Position numbers and translations under genes: made by a program
Notes under the pieces: generated by a model
Databases searched by the model: none
The model's input: the letters and a program-made list of their open reading frames with translations, nothing else
Told to the model about the DNA's origin: nothing
Part shown: positions 6,384 through 13,357 of the stretch, in pieces
How the letters are laid out: the number at the start of each line of letters is the position of its first letter
Numbering within the stretch: position 1 is the stretch's first letter
Assembly (NCBI GenBank): GCA_946482335.1
Contig: CAMLRG010000111.1
Location: 1-17,673, forward strand
Direction: 5' to 3'
DNA length: 17,673 nucleotides
Source: an uncultured Duganella sp.
GTDB lineage: Bacteria > Pseudomonadota > Gammaproteobacteria > Burkholderiales > Burkholderiaceae

Positions 6384-7529
6384 TCAGGCGAGCAAGGCCG
6401 GAGGCTCGGTCCCGCTCCGGTGCAACGGACGGTCGGCGCGGTCTGCCACGCCGCAGAGGGCGTGTGCCGGCGGCGCGGTGAGGGCTTCGCCCAGATGCAC
6501 GCCGATGTGGCGCGCGCAATTCAGCAGCGGATGATCCAACGCGACCTGGCGCGTGCGTCCGGCCACGTCAGCCAGTGCCACTGTGCCCGTACTGCCGCTT
6601 TCGTATGTGACCATGCGTCCCCACAGGTCTGCATGTGCCAGCGTGGCGGCCGTTTCACCGAGGAGTGTGCCGAGCAGACGGTCGCCTGGGCTGGGGACGC
6701 CGCCGCGCTGCACATGGCCCAGTACCGTCGCCCTGACTTCGCATGGCAGGCGCGCGGCCAATTCCTTGGCCAGCCTCTCGGCCACGCCTCCCAGCCGTTT
6801 CGGCTCCGGCGCTCCGGCCACCCGTTCCCGAACGGTCATTTCACCGCCGCGGTGCTTGGCACCTTCGGCCACGCAGACCAGGGTGCTGCCGCGGTGCGTG
6901 GCGCGCGCGGCGCAGACAGCGGCGATGGCATCCAGGTCGAAGTCGATTTCGGGCAGCAGGATGATGTCGGCCGCGCCGGCCAGTCCCGCCTCCAGTGCCA
7001 GCCAGCCGGTGGTGCGCCCCATGGTTTCGACCAGCATCACGCGGCCGTGGCTGGCGCCGGTGGTCTGGCTGCGCTCAAGCGCCTCGGTGACGGTGGCCAC
7101 GGCGGTGTCGAAGCCCAGGCTGCGCTCGACGCAGGCGATGTCGTTATCAATCGTCTTCGGCAAGCCCAGCGTCGGCAGGCCGCGTCCGTGCAAGGCGCTG
7201 GCAATGGCCATGGTGCCATCGCCGCCGATGGCGACCAGCCCATCGAGGCCGAGTTCGCGCGCATAGGCGACGACTTCGGCGCTCCAGTCGCGGCCCTGGT
7301 AATTGAGGGGGCTGACGCGGTTGGTGGTGCCGAGCATGGTGCCGCCCGCCGCCTCGATGCCGGCCACGGCCGCCCGTTCCAGGGGCCGCACGCGCCGCTC
7401 GATCAAGCCGAGATAGCCATCTTCGATGCCGACCACCTGGCTGCCCTCCAGCGCCAGTGTCAGTCCCCGGATCACGGCATTCAGGCCCGGTGCGTCGCCG
7501 CCGCCGGTGAGCACCCCGATACGTTTCAT
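6384..7529 (-). CDS. pfkA: 6-phosphofructokinase, group III-like
   Basis: 381 residues catalysing fructose 6-phosphate to fructose 1,6-bisphosphate, the committing step of glycolysis. Visible motifs are LTGGGDAPGLN (7-17), GGDGT (102-106), PKTIDND (124-130) with catalytic Asp128, ETMGRTTGW (168-176) and LGHVQRGG (270-277). The GGDG glycine is typical of ATP-dependent enzymes, while Lys125 in PKTIDND is shared with PPi-dependent enzymes. The Gly/Lys pair is characteristic of actinobacterial-type group III ATP-PFKs. The length is about 60 residues more than the 320-residue E. coli enzyme, partly a C-terminal tail without obvious motifs. The start is the ATG at 7529 behind GGGGAT; a GTG at 7544 is in frame but less likely. 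It lies 18 bp after the BON gene, probably in the usp-BON-pfk operon. Confidence 0.92.
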   Translation of the reverse strand: MKRIGVLTGGGDAPGLNAVIRGLTLALEGSQVVGIEDGYLGLIERRVRPLERAAVAGIEAAGGTMLGTTNRVSPLNYQGRDWSAEVVAYARELGLDGLVAIGGDGTMAIASALHGRGLPTLGLPKTIDNDIACVERSLGFDTAVATVTEALERSQTTGASHGRVMLVETMGRTTGWLALEAGLAGAADIILLPEIDFDLDAIAAVCAARATHRGSTLVCVAEGAKHRGGEMTVRERVAGAPEPKRLGGVAERLAKELAARLPCEVRATVLGHVQRGGVPSPGDRLLGTLLGETAATLAHADLWGRMVTYESGSTGTVALADVAGRTRQVALDHPLLNCARHIGVHLGEALTAPPAHALCGVADRADRPLHRSGTEPPALLA

Positions 7530-7547
7530 GGACGATCCCCGCACGGC

Positions 7548-8210
7548 TCAGGGTACGGGCGTGGTGTCGATGGTGACACGGTTGGTGACATGGGTTACCC
7601 CCGGGGCCATCCAGGCCGCACGTTCAGCAGCCATGCGTTCGGCCCATGAGTGCACGCTGCCGTCAAGCGCCACTTTGCCGCCGCTCGCTTCCACCCTGAT
7701 ATGCCCTGCGTCGACGTTGGCAATGCGATGGAAGGCTGCCACGATTTGACGCTGGACGTCCCTTGGTTCAACGGCGGGGCGCAATTCCAGGTGGTTTGCC
7801 ACGCCGCGCACGCCGCGGATCGCACGCATTGCCTTTTCCGCCAGCACGCGCTGGTAGTTCCTTTCGACGTGGCCTTCGAGTTTCAGCAGGCCGTGGTCGA
7901 CCACCACCTTGATTGTCGCCGACGACTGCGGCAGCTGGTATTCGAGCGCCGCGGCGCCGTCACGGGCAATGTCCCCGTCAAGGCGGGCGTCGCCGGCCAG
8001 GCGCACTGCCACATCGTTGGCGACCCCCGCCACGCCGATGACGCGCTGGGCGGCCCGCTCCACCAGCACTTTCTGGTCGTAGCTGTGGACAAAACCACTC
8101 AGCGTGACAACCCTGTCGCGCACGGAAACGGCAACATCGTTGGCGGCGGAATCGGCCTCCCAGATCAATTGTTGCTCGACGTACTTTTTGATGTCGCTAT
8201 CGGTTAACAT
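7548..8210 (-). CDS. Protein with three BON domains
   Basis: 220 residues made of three consecutive BON repeats (about 3-72, 77-146 and 149-217). Each has the alpha-beta pattern in which a beta strand (VTLSGFV, LKLEGHV, VALDGSV) is followed by a helix and a strand ending in a V-x-x-V/L segment. BON domains are thought to bind membranes or phospholipids and occur in OsmY-like stress proteins. OsmY has two and is periplasmic. This protein has three and no visible signal peptide, so it is probably cytoplasmic. GAGGTG precedes the ATG at 8210, a strong ribosome site. It lies between the universal stress gene (53 bp upstream) and pfkA (18 bp downstream), suggesting a stress-induced operon. The biochemical function is unknown. 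Confidence 0.88.
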   Translation of the reverse strand: MLTDSDIKKYVEQQLIWEADSAANDVAVSVRDRVVTLSGFVHSYDQKVLVERAAQRVIGVAGVANDVAVRLAGDARLDGDIARDGAAALEYQLPQSSATIKVVVDHGLLKLEGHVERNYQRVLAEKAMRAIRGVRGVANHLELRPAVEPRDVQRQIVAAFHRIANVDAGHIRVEASGGKVALDGSVHSWAERMAAERAAWMAPGVTHVTNRVTIDTTPVP

Positions 8211-8263
8211 GGTTCACCTCTTCACTGGTCAGATTGCGGGGAAGACTGTTGGCGTTCCCTGTT

Positions 8264-9103
8264 TCAGCGCGACAGGAGGACGGGCAGGGTTGCCATCTCT
8301 AAAATGGTGCGGGTAGCGCCGCCGAGCATGATCTCGTGCAGCCGGGAGTGACCGTAGGCGCCCATAACCATCAGGTCCGCCTGGGCGAAGTCGGCCGCGC
8401 CCAACAGCGCCTCGCCCACGTCGCCGTCGCTGGCGACGGCCCGGGTTTCCACCGGCACGCCGTGACGCGCCAGGTGCAGTGCAATATCGGCGCCGGGCTC
8501 CTCGCCATGTTCGTCGGCGCCGATGACGGGGTCCACCATCGTCACCACGACGCGCTGGGCATTGACCAGCAGGGGCAGGGCATGCTTGATCGCGCGGGCG
8601 GCATGCAGGCTGCCGTCCCAGGCGACCAGAATGCTGGTGCCGATGGTCGGGAAGTGGCCGGCGAAGGGCACCACCAGGACCGGGCAGCACCCATTGAGGA
8701 TCACGTACTCGGGCAATCCCTGCTGCGCCGCCCCGATGGCCGGGTCGTCGCTGTCGGACTGCCCGAGGATGAGCAGGTCGGCGTAGCGCGATTGCAGGAC
8801 CAGTCCACCGTAAGCATCGTCGTTGACCAGCCGTTCCTCATAGGACGCCACGCCGTGGGTGCTGGCGAGCCGCGCGTGCTCTACCAGGACCTGCCTGGCG
8901 CGCGCCGTGGCCGCTTGCGCCAGGTCGGCACGGATCACGTCATGCGGCAGCGGGTCGTGGCCCCGGTAGACGTAGCGGGAAATGCCCGTCATGGCGGAAC
9001 ACACCAGGTGCGCTTGCTGTTGTTCGGCGATCAGGGCGGCAAGCTGCATGCGGGTGGGCGCATTGCGCGACGCATCCGCATGCAAAACGATGGTCTTGTA
9101 CAT
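8264..9103 (-). CDS. Tandem-domain universal stress protein (UspA family)
   Basis: 279 residues forming two Usp domains, about 1-146 and 153-279. The C-terminal domain has the ATP-binding pattern G-x2-G-x9-G (Gly248, Gly251, Gly261) followed by GATRTILE and ends in PVLLSR. The N-terminal domain lacks that pattern (LGQSDSDDPAIGAA), so it probably does not bind ATP in the usual way. The start is ATG 9103 behind GGAGG; the frame continues upstream without family-like sequence. Tandem Usp proteins are common members of Anr/FNR regulons and help survival under oxygen limitation and stress. An FNR-type box about 71 bp upstream of the ATG supports low-oxygen induction. It is the first gene of usp-BON-pfkA. 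Confidence 0.92.
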   Translation of the reverse strand: MYKTIVLHADASRNAPTRMQLAALIAEQQQAHLVCSAMTGISRYVYRGHDPLPHDVIRADLAQAATARARQVLVEHARLASTHGVASYEERLVNDDAYGGLVLQSRYADLLILGQSDSDDPAIGAAQQGLPEYVILNGCCPVLVVPFAGHFPTIGTSILVAWDGSLHAARAIKHALPLLVNAQRVVVTMVDPVIGADEHGEEPGADIALHLARHGVPVETRAVASDGDVGEALLGAADFAQADLMVMGAYGHSRLHEIMLGGATRTILEMATLPVLLSR

Positions 9104-9167
9104 GGCAACCTCCACAGCGGGGCAAAGTCGGAAGGTTTCAGTCTGCACGGCTAGCCTGGGCCAATCC

Positions 9168-9181
9168 ATGATCTGGATCAA
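9168..9181 (-). promoter_or_regulatory. FNR/Anr-type box facing the usp operon
   Basis: ATGAT-CTGG-ATCAA on the plus strand (TTGAT-CCAG-ATCAT on the minus) matches the FNR-family consensus TTGAT-N4-ATCAA at 9 of 10 positions. Its centre is 9174.5. A class II position (-41.5) gives a start at about 9133 on the minus strand, with CAGACT at 9140-9145 as a weak -10 and a 5' UTR of about 30 bases before the ATG at 9103. Confidence 0.72.
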
Positions 9182-9233
9182 GGCCGGTCCCACGGGCAGG
9201 CGGGGTGGCGCGACCGGGCCCGCAGGCGTTTGC

Positions 9234-9247
9234 TTGATCTGGATCAT
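9234..9247 (+). promoter_or_regulatory. FNR/Anr-type box facing ftsH
   Basis: TTGAT-CTGG-ATCAT matches the FNR-family consensus at 9 of 10 positions and is close to an inverted copy of the box at 9168. Its centre is 9240.5. A class II position gives a start at about 9282, with CAGCAT at 9270-9275 as a weak -10 and an ATG at 9311. Confidence 0.72.
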
Positions 9248-9310
9248 GGCTTGCGCCATCCCCGGCGCGCAGCATGGTGCCAGTGAACACTTGAGGAAGG
9301 GCGGCGCGTC

Positions 9311-11233
9311 ATGGCGGAACAGGAGACCGGAAAGGGCAAGCAACCGTACGGGCTATGGTTGTGGCTGCTGGCCCCCCTGGGGGTGGCATTCGCGCTCAGC
9401 CTCCTGTCCGGCTGGACCAGCAATGAACTGGCCTACAGCGAGTTCAAACAGCTGGTCAAGCTCGACAAGGTCAAGGACATCGTGCTGTCGGAGCACAAGG
9501 TTTCGGGCACGGTCGAAGCCGACGGCTTGTCCGCGGTGATCGATCCGCAGCGCGCGGCGAAGTACGCTTGCCGCGCGGGCGCCGAATGCCGTTTCACCGC
9601 AGTGCGGGTCGCCGACCCCGGCCTGGTGGCGGAATTGGGGCAGGGCAACATCCGCTACACGGGGCTGGTCGAGAGCACGTGGTGGAGTTCGCTCTTGTGG
9701 TGGACGCTGCCGCTGCTGTTCCTGTTTGGCTTGCCGCGCATGGTTGGCCGTACCGGCACCGGACTGGGCGATGGCTTGCTCGGGATCGGCAAGAGCCATG
9801 CGCGGGTGTACATGGCGGCCACCACCGGCGTCACGTTTGCGGACGTGGCCGGGATCGACGAGGCGAAAGAGGAGCTGATGGAGCTGGTCGAGTTCTTGCG
9901 CAACCCGGACCGCTATCGGCGCCTTGGCGGGAAGATACCCAAGGGCGTACTGATCGTCGGCGCACCGGGCACCGGCAAGACCTTGCTGGCCAAGGCGGTG
10001 GCCGGCGAAGCGGGCGTGCCCTTTTTCTCGATCAGCGGTTCCGAGTTTGTCGAGATGTTCGTCGGCGTCGGCGCCGCGCGCGTGCGCGACCTGTTTGCCC
10101 AGGCGGTGACCAAGGCGCCCTGCATCATCTTTATCGATGAACTGGACGCGCTGGGGCGCGCACGCGGGATCGGCGGCCTGGAAGGCGGCCACAATGAGCA
10201 GGAGCAGACGCTGAACCAGTTGCTGGTGGAGATGGATGGATTCGATACCAATAAGGGCGTCATCCTGCTGGCCGCGACCAACCGTCCCGAGATCCTCGAC
10301 GCGGCCTTGCTGCGGCCTGGACGCTTCGACCGCCAGATCGCTCTCGACCGGCCTGACCTGCTGGGGCGGCAGCATATCCTGCAAGTGCACCTGCGTGGCG
10401 TCAAGGCGGCGCCCGGGTTGGACGTGCCCGGACTGGCGGCGCGGACCGCCGGCCTTGCCGGGGCGGACCTGGCCAACCTGGTCAATGAAGCGGCGCTGCT
10501 GGCCGGCCGCAAGCGCAAGGACCAGGTGGACATGGGCGACTTTGAAGAGGCGATCGAGCGCATCCTGGCCGGCCTGGAGAAGAAGACGCGCGTCATGAGC
10601 CGCACTGAAAAGGAGACCGTGGCATACCACGAAGCGGGACACGCCCTGATCGCCGAAACCCGTGCACACGCCGACCGGGTCGCCAAGATTTCCATCATTC
10701 CGCGCGGGATTGCCGCGCTGGGGTATACGCGCCAGGTGCCCACCGAGGACCGCTTCCTGCTGCGAAAAGCCGAACTGCTGGACCGTCTCGATGTGTTCCT
10801 GGGCGGCCGCGTCGCCGAAGAGCTGGTGTTTGGCGATGTCTCGACCGGCGCGCAGAACGACCTGCAGCAGGCCACCGACATGGCGCGCCATATGGTCCTG
10901 CAATATGGAATGAGCGACAGGCTCGGCCTGTCCACGTTTGAAGCGGGGCCGGGCGTCGGGGGCTTTGCGCTGCCGTCGGCCGAGCGGCGCGGCTATAGCG
11001 AGCGCACGGCGCGCATCGCCGATGACGAAGTAGCGGCGCTGCTGTCGGCATCCCAGGCACGGGTGCGCGAAACCCTGGCCGCGCGGCGCCGCCATCTGGA
11101 CCTGCTGGCCCATGCACTGCTGGAGAACGAAGTCCTGGAACGGGCGGCGATCCAGGATTTGCTGGCGTCGCCCGTGCCGCCACTGGTGCCGGTTAACCGT
11201 CCTTCTTCGGCCGGTTCGAGCGCCGCGGCATGA
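9311..11233 (+). CDS. ftsH: FtsH-family ATP-dependent membrane zinc metalloprotease
   Basis: 640 residues that degrade membrane and soluble proteins at the inner membrane. Two membrane segments (about 14-34 and 124-141) flank a short periplasmic domain. The AAA domain has Walker A GAPGTGKT (217-224), the pore motif FVG (250-252), Walker B IIFIDE (272-277) and RPGRFDR (335-341). The protease has HEAGH (440-444) with zinc ligands His440 and His444, and Asp517 in TGAQND as the probable third ligand. All key residues are intact. ATG 9311 lies 10 bp after GAGGAAGG. The periplasmic part has two cysteines (Cys87, Cys93) that could form a disulfide. The neighbourhood is not the usual rrmJ-ftsH-folP arrangement, so this is probably a second, stress-specific FtsH. 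Its last 41 bp overlap the convergent transporter gene. Confidence 0.93.
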   Translation: MAEQETGKGKQPYGLWLWLLAPLGVAFALSLLSGWTSNELAYSEFKQLVKLDKVKDIVLSEHKVSGTVEADGLSAVIDPQRAAKYACRAGAECRFTAVRVADPGLVAELGQGNIRYTGLVESTWWSSLLWWTLPLLFLFGLPRMVGRTGTGLGDGLLGIGKSHARVYMAATTGVTFADVAGIDEAKEELMELVEFLRNPDRYRRLGGKIPKGVLIVGAPGTGKTLLAKAVAGEAGVPFFSISGSEFVEMFVGVGAARVRDLFAQAVTKAPCIIFIDELDALGRARGIGGLEGGHNEQEQTLNQLLVEMDGFDTNKGVILLAATNRPEILDAALLRPGRFDRQIALDRPDLLGRQHILQVHLRGVKAAPGLDVPGLAARTAGLAGADLANLVNEAALLAGRKRKDQVDMGDFEEAIERILAGLEKKTRVMSRTEKETVAYHEAGHALIAETRAHADRVAKISIIPRGIAALGYTRQVPTEDRFLLRKAELLDRLDVFLGGRVAEELVFGDVSTGAQNDLQQATDMARHMVLQYGMSDRLGLSTFEAGPGVGGFALPSAERRGYSERTARIADDEVAALLSASQARVRETLAARRRHLDLLAHALLENEVLERAAIQDLLASPVPPLVPVNRPSSAGSSAAA

Positions 11234-11645
11234 GATGAAAACGCTCGGCCAGTTCGAATGCCGCCATGCCGGCGACCATCGCCGCGACAAAGGCGCCTGC
11301 CTTGCCGTAACCCGCACCGAATGCGACCAGGGCCGGGCCCGGGCAGAAACCGGCCAATCCCCAGCCCACCCCGAACGCTGCACTGCCGAGCACCAGGCGC
11401 AGCGTCACCTGCGTATTGGCTGGCAACTGGAGCGGCAACCCCAGGTAGGTGCGCCCACGGCGCTTGGCAACGGCGAACGCCAGCATGCCGACCGCGATGG
11501 CGCCCAGCATCACGAACGCCAGCGATGGGTCCCAGCGGCCCGCCAGATCGAGGAATCCCTGTACTTTGGCCGGGTTGGCCATGCCTGACACCATGAGGCC
11601 GATGCCAAACAGCAGTCCAGCCAGCAATGCAAAGACGGCAGTCAT
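11193..11645 (-). CDS. YeeE/YedE half-transporter, PmpB-like (DUF6691-type)
   Basis: 150 residues with four or five hydrophobic segments. The conserved GLMVSGMANPAKVQGFLD lies near residues 16-33, and GLAGFCPGPA near 97-105 carries Cys101. This is a half-size member of the YeeE/YedE superfamily, whose full-length members (TsuA) import thiosulfate by relaying it along conserved cysteines. In bigR-type operons these halves occur in pairs and are thought to move sulfur species across the inner membrane; substrate and direction here are inferred. GGAG precedes ATG 11645, which lies 1 bp after the partner gene's stop, so translation is likely coupled. The last 41 bp lie opposite the 3' end of ftsH. 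Confidence 0.86.
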   Translation of the reverse strand: MTAVFALLAGLLFGIGLMVSGMANPAKVQGFLDLAGRWDPSLAFVMLGAIAVGMLAFAVAKRRGRTYLGLPLQLPANTQVTLRLVLGSAAFGVGWGLAGFCPGPALVAFGAGYGKAGAFVAAMVAGMAAFELAERFHLMPRRSNRPKKDG

Positions 11646-11646
11646 G

Positions 11647-12081
11647 TCAAGCTCCGATCAAATGGCGGCGCACGTAGACGGTCAGCATTCCGGCACCCAT
11701 GAAGACCAAGGTGGCGACCACCGAACGCACCGAGCCGCGCGAAATGCCACATACACCGTGCCCGCTGGTACAGCCGCTCGCATAACGGGTGCCGGCACCC
11801 ACCAGCAGTCCGGCAAGCAGCACTTCCAGCCAGGAGGCGGAAATTTCCACCACGGGCGGCACTTCGGCGAGCGCTGCCATGACGGGCGCGAACAGCATGC
11901 CGGCCAGGAAGGCGATGCGCCAGGCCATATCCCCGCGAGGCAGGCTCAGCAGGCCACCCAGAATGCCGCTGATGCCGGCAATGCGTCCGTTGAACAGCAC
12001 CAGCGTCGCCGCGGCCAGGCCGATCATGATTCCGCCGGCCAGGGACAGCCCGGGTGTGAAGTGTGTCAAATCGATTTGCAT
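11647..12081 (-). CDS. YeeE/YedE half-transporter, PmpA-like
   Basis: 144 residues, the partner of the gene at 11193-11645. It has [16 protein letters not shown] at 30-45 and the hallmark [17 protein letters not shown] at 101-117, containing Cys104 and Cys111, followed by a last membrane helix ([15 protein letters not shown]). The glycine-rich cysteine motif is the conserved sulfur-handling element of the family. The two halves probably form one transporter equivalent to full-length YeeE. The start is ATG 12081, 12 bp after the regulator stop; the ribosome site is weak, which fits translational coupling. Position in an ArsR-controlled operon opposite a persulfide dioxygenase supports a role in sulfide, thiosulfate or sulfite traffic. 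Confidence 0.87.
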   Translation of the reverse strand: MQIDLTHFTPGLSLAGGIMIGLAAATLVLFNGRIAGISGILGGLLSLPRGDMAWRIAFLAGMLFAPVMAALAEVPPVVEISASWLEVLLAGLLVGAGTRYASGCTSGHGVCGISRGSVRSVVATLVFMGAGMLTVYVRRHLIGA

Positions 12082-12093
12082 GGTGTTTGCCGT

Positions 12094-12414
12094 TTACCCG
12101 TGATTGCAGAATTGTTCATAAAGTACGCTCATGACCGCCAGCGCCTGCGGACTCGCGATGGAGTAATGGATATGCTTTCCCGCCCGGCGCGTGGCGACGA
12201 GGCCGTGCTGGCGCAAGACGGTCAGTTGCTGCGACAGGGTCGGTTGCCGGATGCCGAGCTGCGCTTCGAGTGCGCCAACGGTCGCTTCCCCCGCGGTCAA
12301 TTGGCACATCAGCAGCAGGCGGTCCGGATTGGCGAGCACCTTGAGCAGCGCGCAGGCCGTTGCGGCCGATGCGTGCATTGATGCGAGGTCGATTGTCGGC
12401 TGCTGGGGCTTCAT
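12094..12414 (-). CDS. bigR: ArsR-family sulfide-responsive repressor (BigR/SqrR-like)
   Basis: 106 residues with an ArsR winged helix-turn-helix: LLKVLANPDRLLLMCQL (23-39), recognition region IRQPTLSQQLTVLR (55-68) and wing RRAGKHIHYSI (76-86). Cys37 in LLMCQL and Cys103 near the C-terminus sit where BigR, SqrR and YgaV carry the cysteine pair that forms a disulfide or polysulfide bridge and releases DNA. The metal-binding ELCVCDL-type motif of ArsR is absent. It is therefore predicted to sense persulfide or polysulfide and derepress the transporter pair and the divergent dioxygenase. The AT-rich shared intergenic region is the likely operator, with autoregulation. The symbol is given by analogy with the bigR operons of Xylella and Agrobacterium. 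Confidence 0.85.
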   Translation of the reverse strand: MKPQQPTIDLASMHASAATACALLKVLANPDRLLLMCQLTAGEATVGALEAQLGIRQPTLSQQLTVLRQHGLVATRRAGKHIHYSIASPQALAVMSVLYEQFCNHG

Positions 12415-12434
12415 GGTCCTGATGTAAGGGCTGC

Positions 12435-12463
12435 TTACAATCTATCATAGCATAGTATATGAT
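12435..12463 (+). promoter_or_regulatory. Promoter of the persulfide dioxygenase gene
   Basis: TTACAA (12435-12440) and TATGAT (12458-12463), separated by exactly 17 bp, resemble a sigma-70 promoter. A start near 12470 leaves about 24 bases before the ATG at 12494. The opposite strand carries a TATGAT (12444-12449) that could serve the divergent regulator gene. Confidence 0.65.
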
Positions 12464-12480
12464 TATGTATAGTGTATAGC
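12444..12480. promoter_or_regulatory. AT-rich operator region between bigR-like and dioxygenase genes
   Basis: A sharply AT-rich stretch in a GC-rich window. It holds an imperfect inverted repeat AGTATA (12454-12459) / TATAGT (12468-12473) with an 8-bp spacer, tandem CATAG at 12446-12455 and two TATAG units at 12468 and 12475. It overlaps the -10 of the dioxygenase promoter and the likely bigR promoter, as expected for a BigR-type operator that represses both directions. Confidence 0.6.
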
Positions 12481-12493
12481 ACGGGAGATCGCC

Positions 12494-13354
12494 ATGCGAC
12501 CCATCATCCACCCCTTTTTCGACCCGGATACCTGGACCATCACCTACGTGGTCCACCAGGAAGGGCGGCCCGAGTGCGCCGTCATCGATCCGGTGCTCGA
12601 TTACGACCACAAGGCCGGGCGCACCTCGACCGCCAATGCGGACAAGGTCATCGCCTTCGTGCGTGGCAACGGCCTGCAGGTGCAATGGCTCCTGGAGACG
12701 CACGCCCATGCGGACCACCTGTCGGCCGCACCCTATCTGCAGCGCGAGCTGGGTGGCCGCATCGCGGTCGGGAAGGAGATACGCCGGGTCCAGCAAGTGT
12801 TCAAAGCCCTGTTTCACCTGGAGCCGGGGTTTTGCACGGATGGTTCGCAATTCGACCACCTGTTCGAGCCAGGCGAGGCATTCAGCGTTGGCGGCCTGGC
12901 CTGCAAGGCATGGCACGTTCCCGGGCACACGCCGGCCGACATGGCCTACCAGATCGGCGATGCGGTGTTCGTCGGGGACACGCTGTTCATGCCGGACGTG
13001 GGCACTGCGCGTTGCGATTTTCCCGGTGGCGATGCGCATACGCTGTACCATTCGATCCGCACGCTGCTGGCCATGCCCGACACAACGCGCCTGTTCATGT
13101 GCCACGATTATCCGCCGGCAGGCCGCGCACCAGCCTGGGAGACTACCGTCGCCGAGCAAAAACGCTCGAACATCCATGTCCGGGACGGCGTTAGCGAACA
13201 GCAGTTCGTCGCCATGCGCCAGGCGCGCGATGCGGCGCTGCCGATGCCGGTCCTGATCCTGCCAGCGGTGCAGGTGAATATCCGGGCTGGCGAACTGCCG
13301 CCGCCTGAAGACAACGGCATACGCTATCTGAAGATACCGCTGAACGCCATCTGA
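12494..13354 (+). CDS. Metallo-beta-lactamase-fold persulfide dioxygenase (ETHE1/Blh-like)
   Basis: 286 residues with the MBL motif THAHADH (His70, His72, Asp74, His75), His145 in VPGHTPAD, Asp162 in VGDTLF and a late MCHDYPP histidine. GTARCDFPGG (170-179) matches the substrate-binding segment of ETHE1-type sulfur dioxygenases. These iron enzymes oxidise glutathione persulfide to sulfite and glutathione. Blh, the dioxygenase of bigR operons, belongs here. The start ATG 12494 is set by GGGAG (12483-12487). It is transcribed away from its regulator through the shared AT-rich operator. A plain hydrolase of the glyoxalase II type is the alternative, but motif and context favour persulfide oxidation. 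Its stop lies 3 bp from the convergent ABC1 gene stop. Confidence 0.88.
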   Translation: MRPIIHPFFDPDTWTITYVVHQEGRPECAVIDPVLDYDHKAGRTSTANADKVIAFVRGNGLQVQWLLETHAHADHLSAAPYLQRELGGRIAVGKEIRRVQQVFKALFHLEPGFCTDGSQFDHLFEPGEAFSVGGLACKAWHVPGHTPADMAYQIGDAVFVGDTLFMPDVGTARCDFPGGDAHTLYHSIRTLLAMPDTTRLFMCHDYPPAGRAPAWETTVAEQKRSNIHVRDGVSEQQFVAMRQARDAALPMPVLILPAVQVNIRAGELPPPEDNGIRYLKIPLNAI

Positions 13355-13357
13355 ACC

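Noticed and set aside
6384..7529. PPi-dependent phosphofructokinase
   Set aside because: Lys125 fits, but the GGDG motif has Gly where PPi enzymes have a second Asp, so ATP use of the group III type is more likely.
9104..9343. Upstream extension of the universal stress protein to 9343
   Set aside because: It would run through both FNR-type boxes and overlap ftsH. ATG 9103 has GGAGG and starts the typical YKTIVLHAD Usp strand.
9353..11383. 676-residue open frame on the minus strand opposite ftsH
   Set aside because: It is an antisense shadow of a GC-rich gene: composition is Gln/His/Arg-rich with no family motif, while the plus frame has every FtsH catalytic motif.
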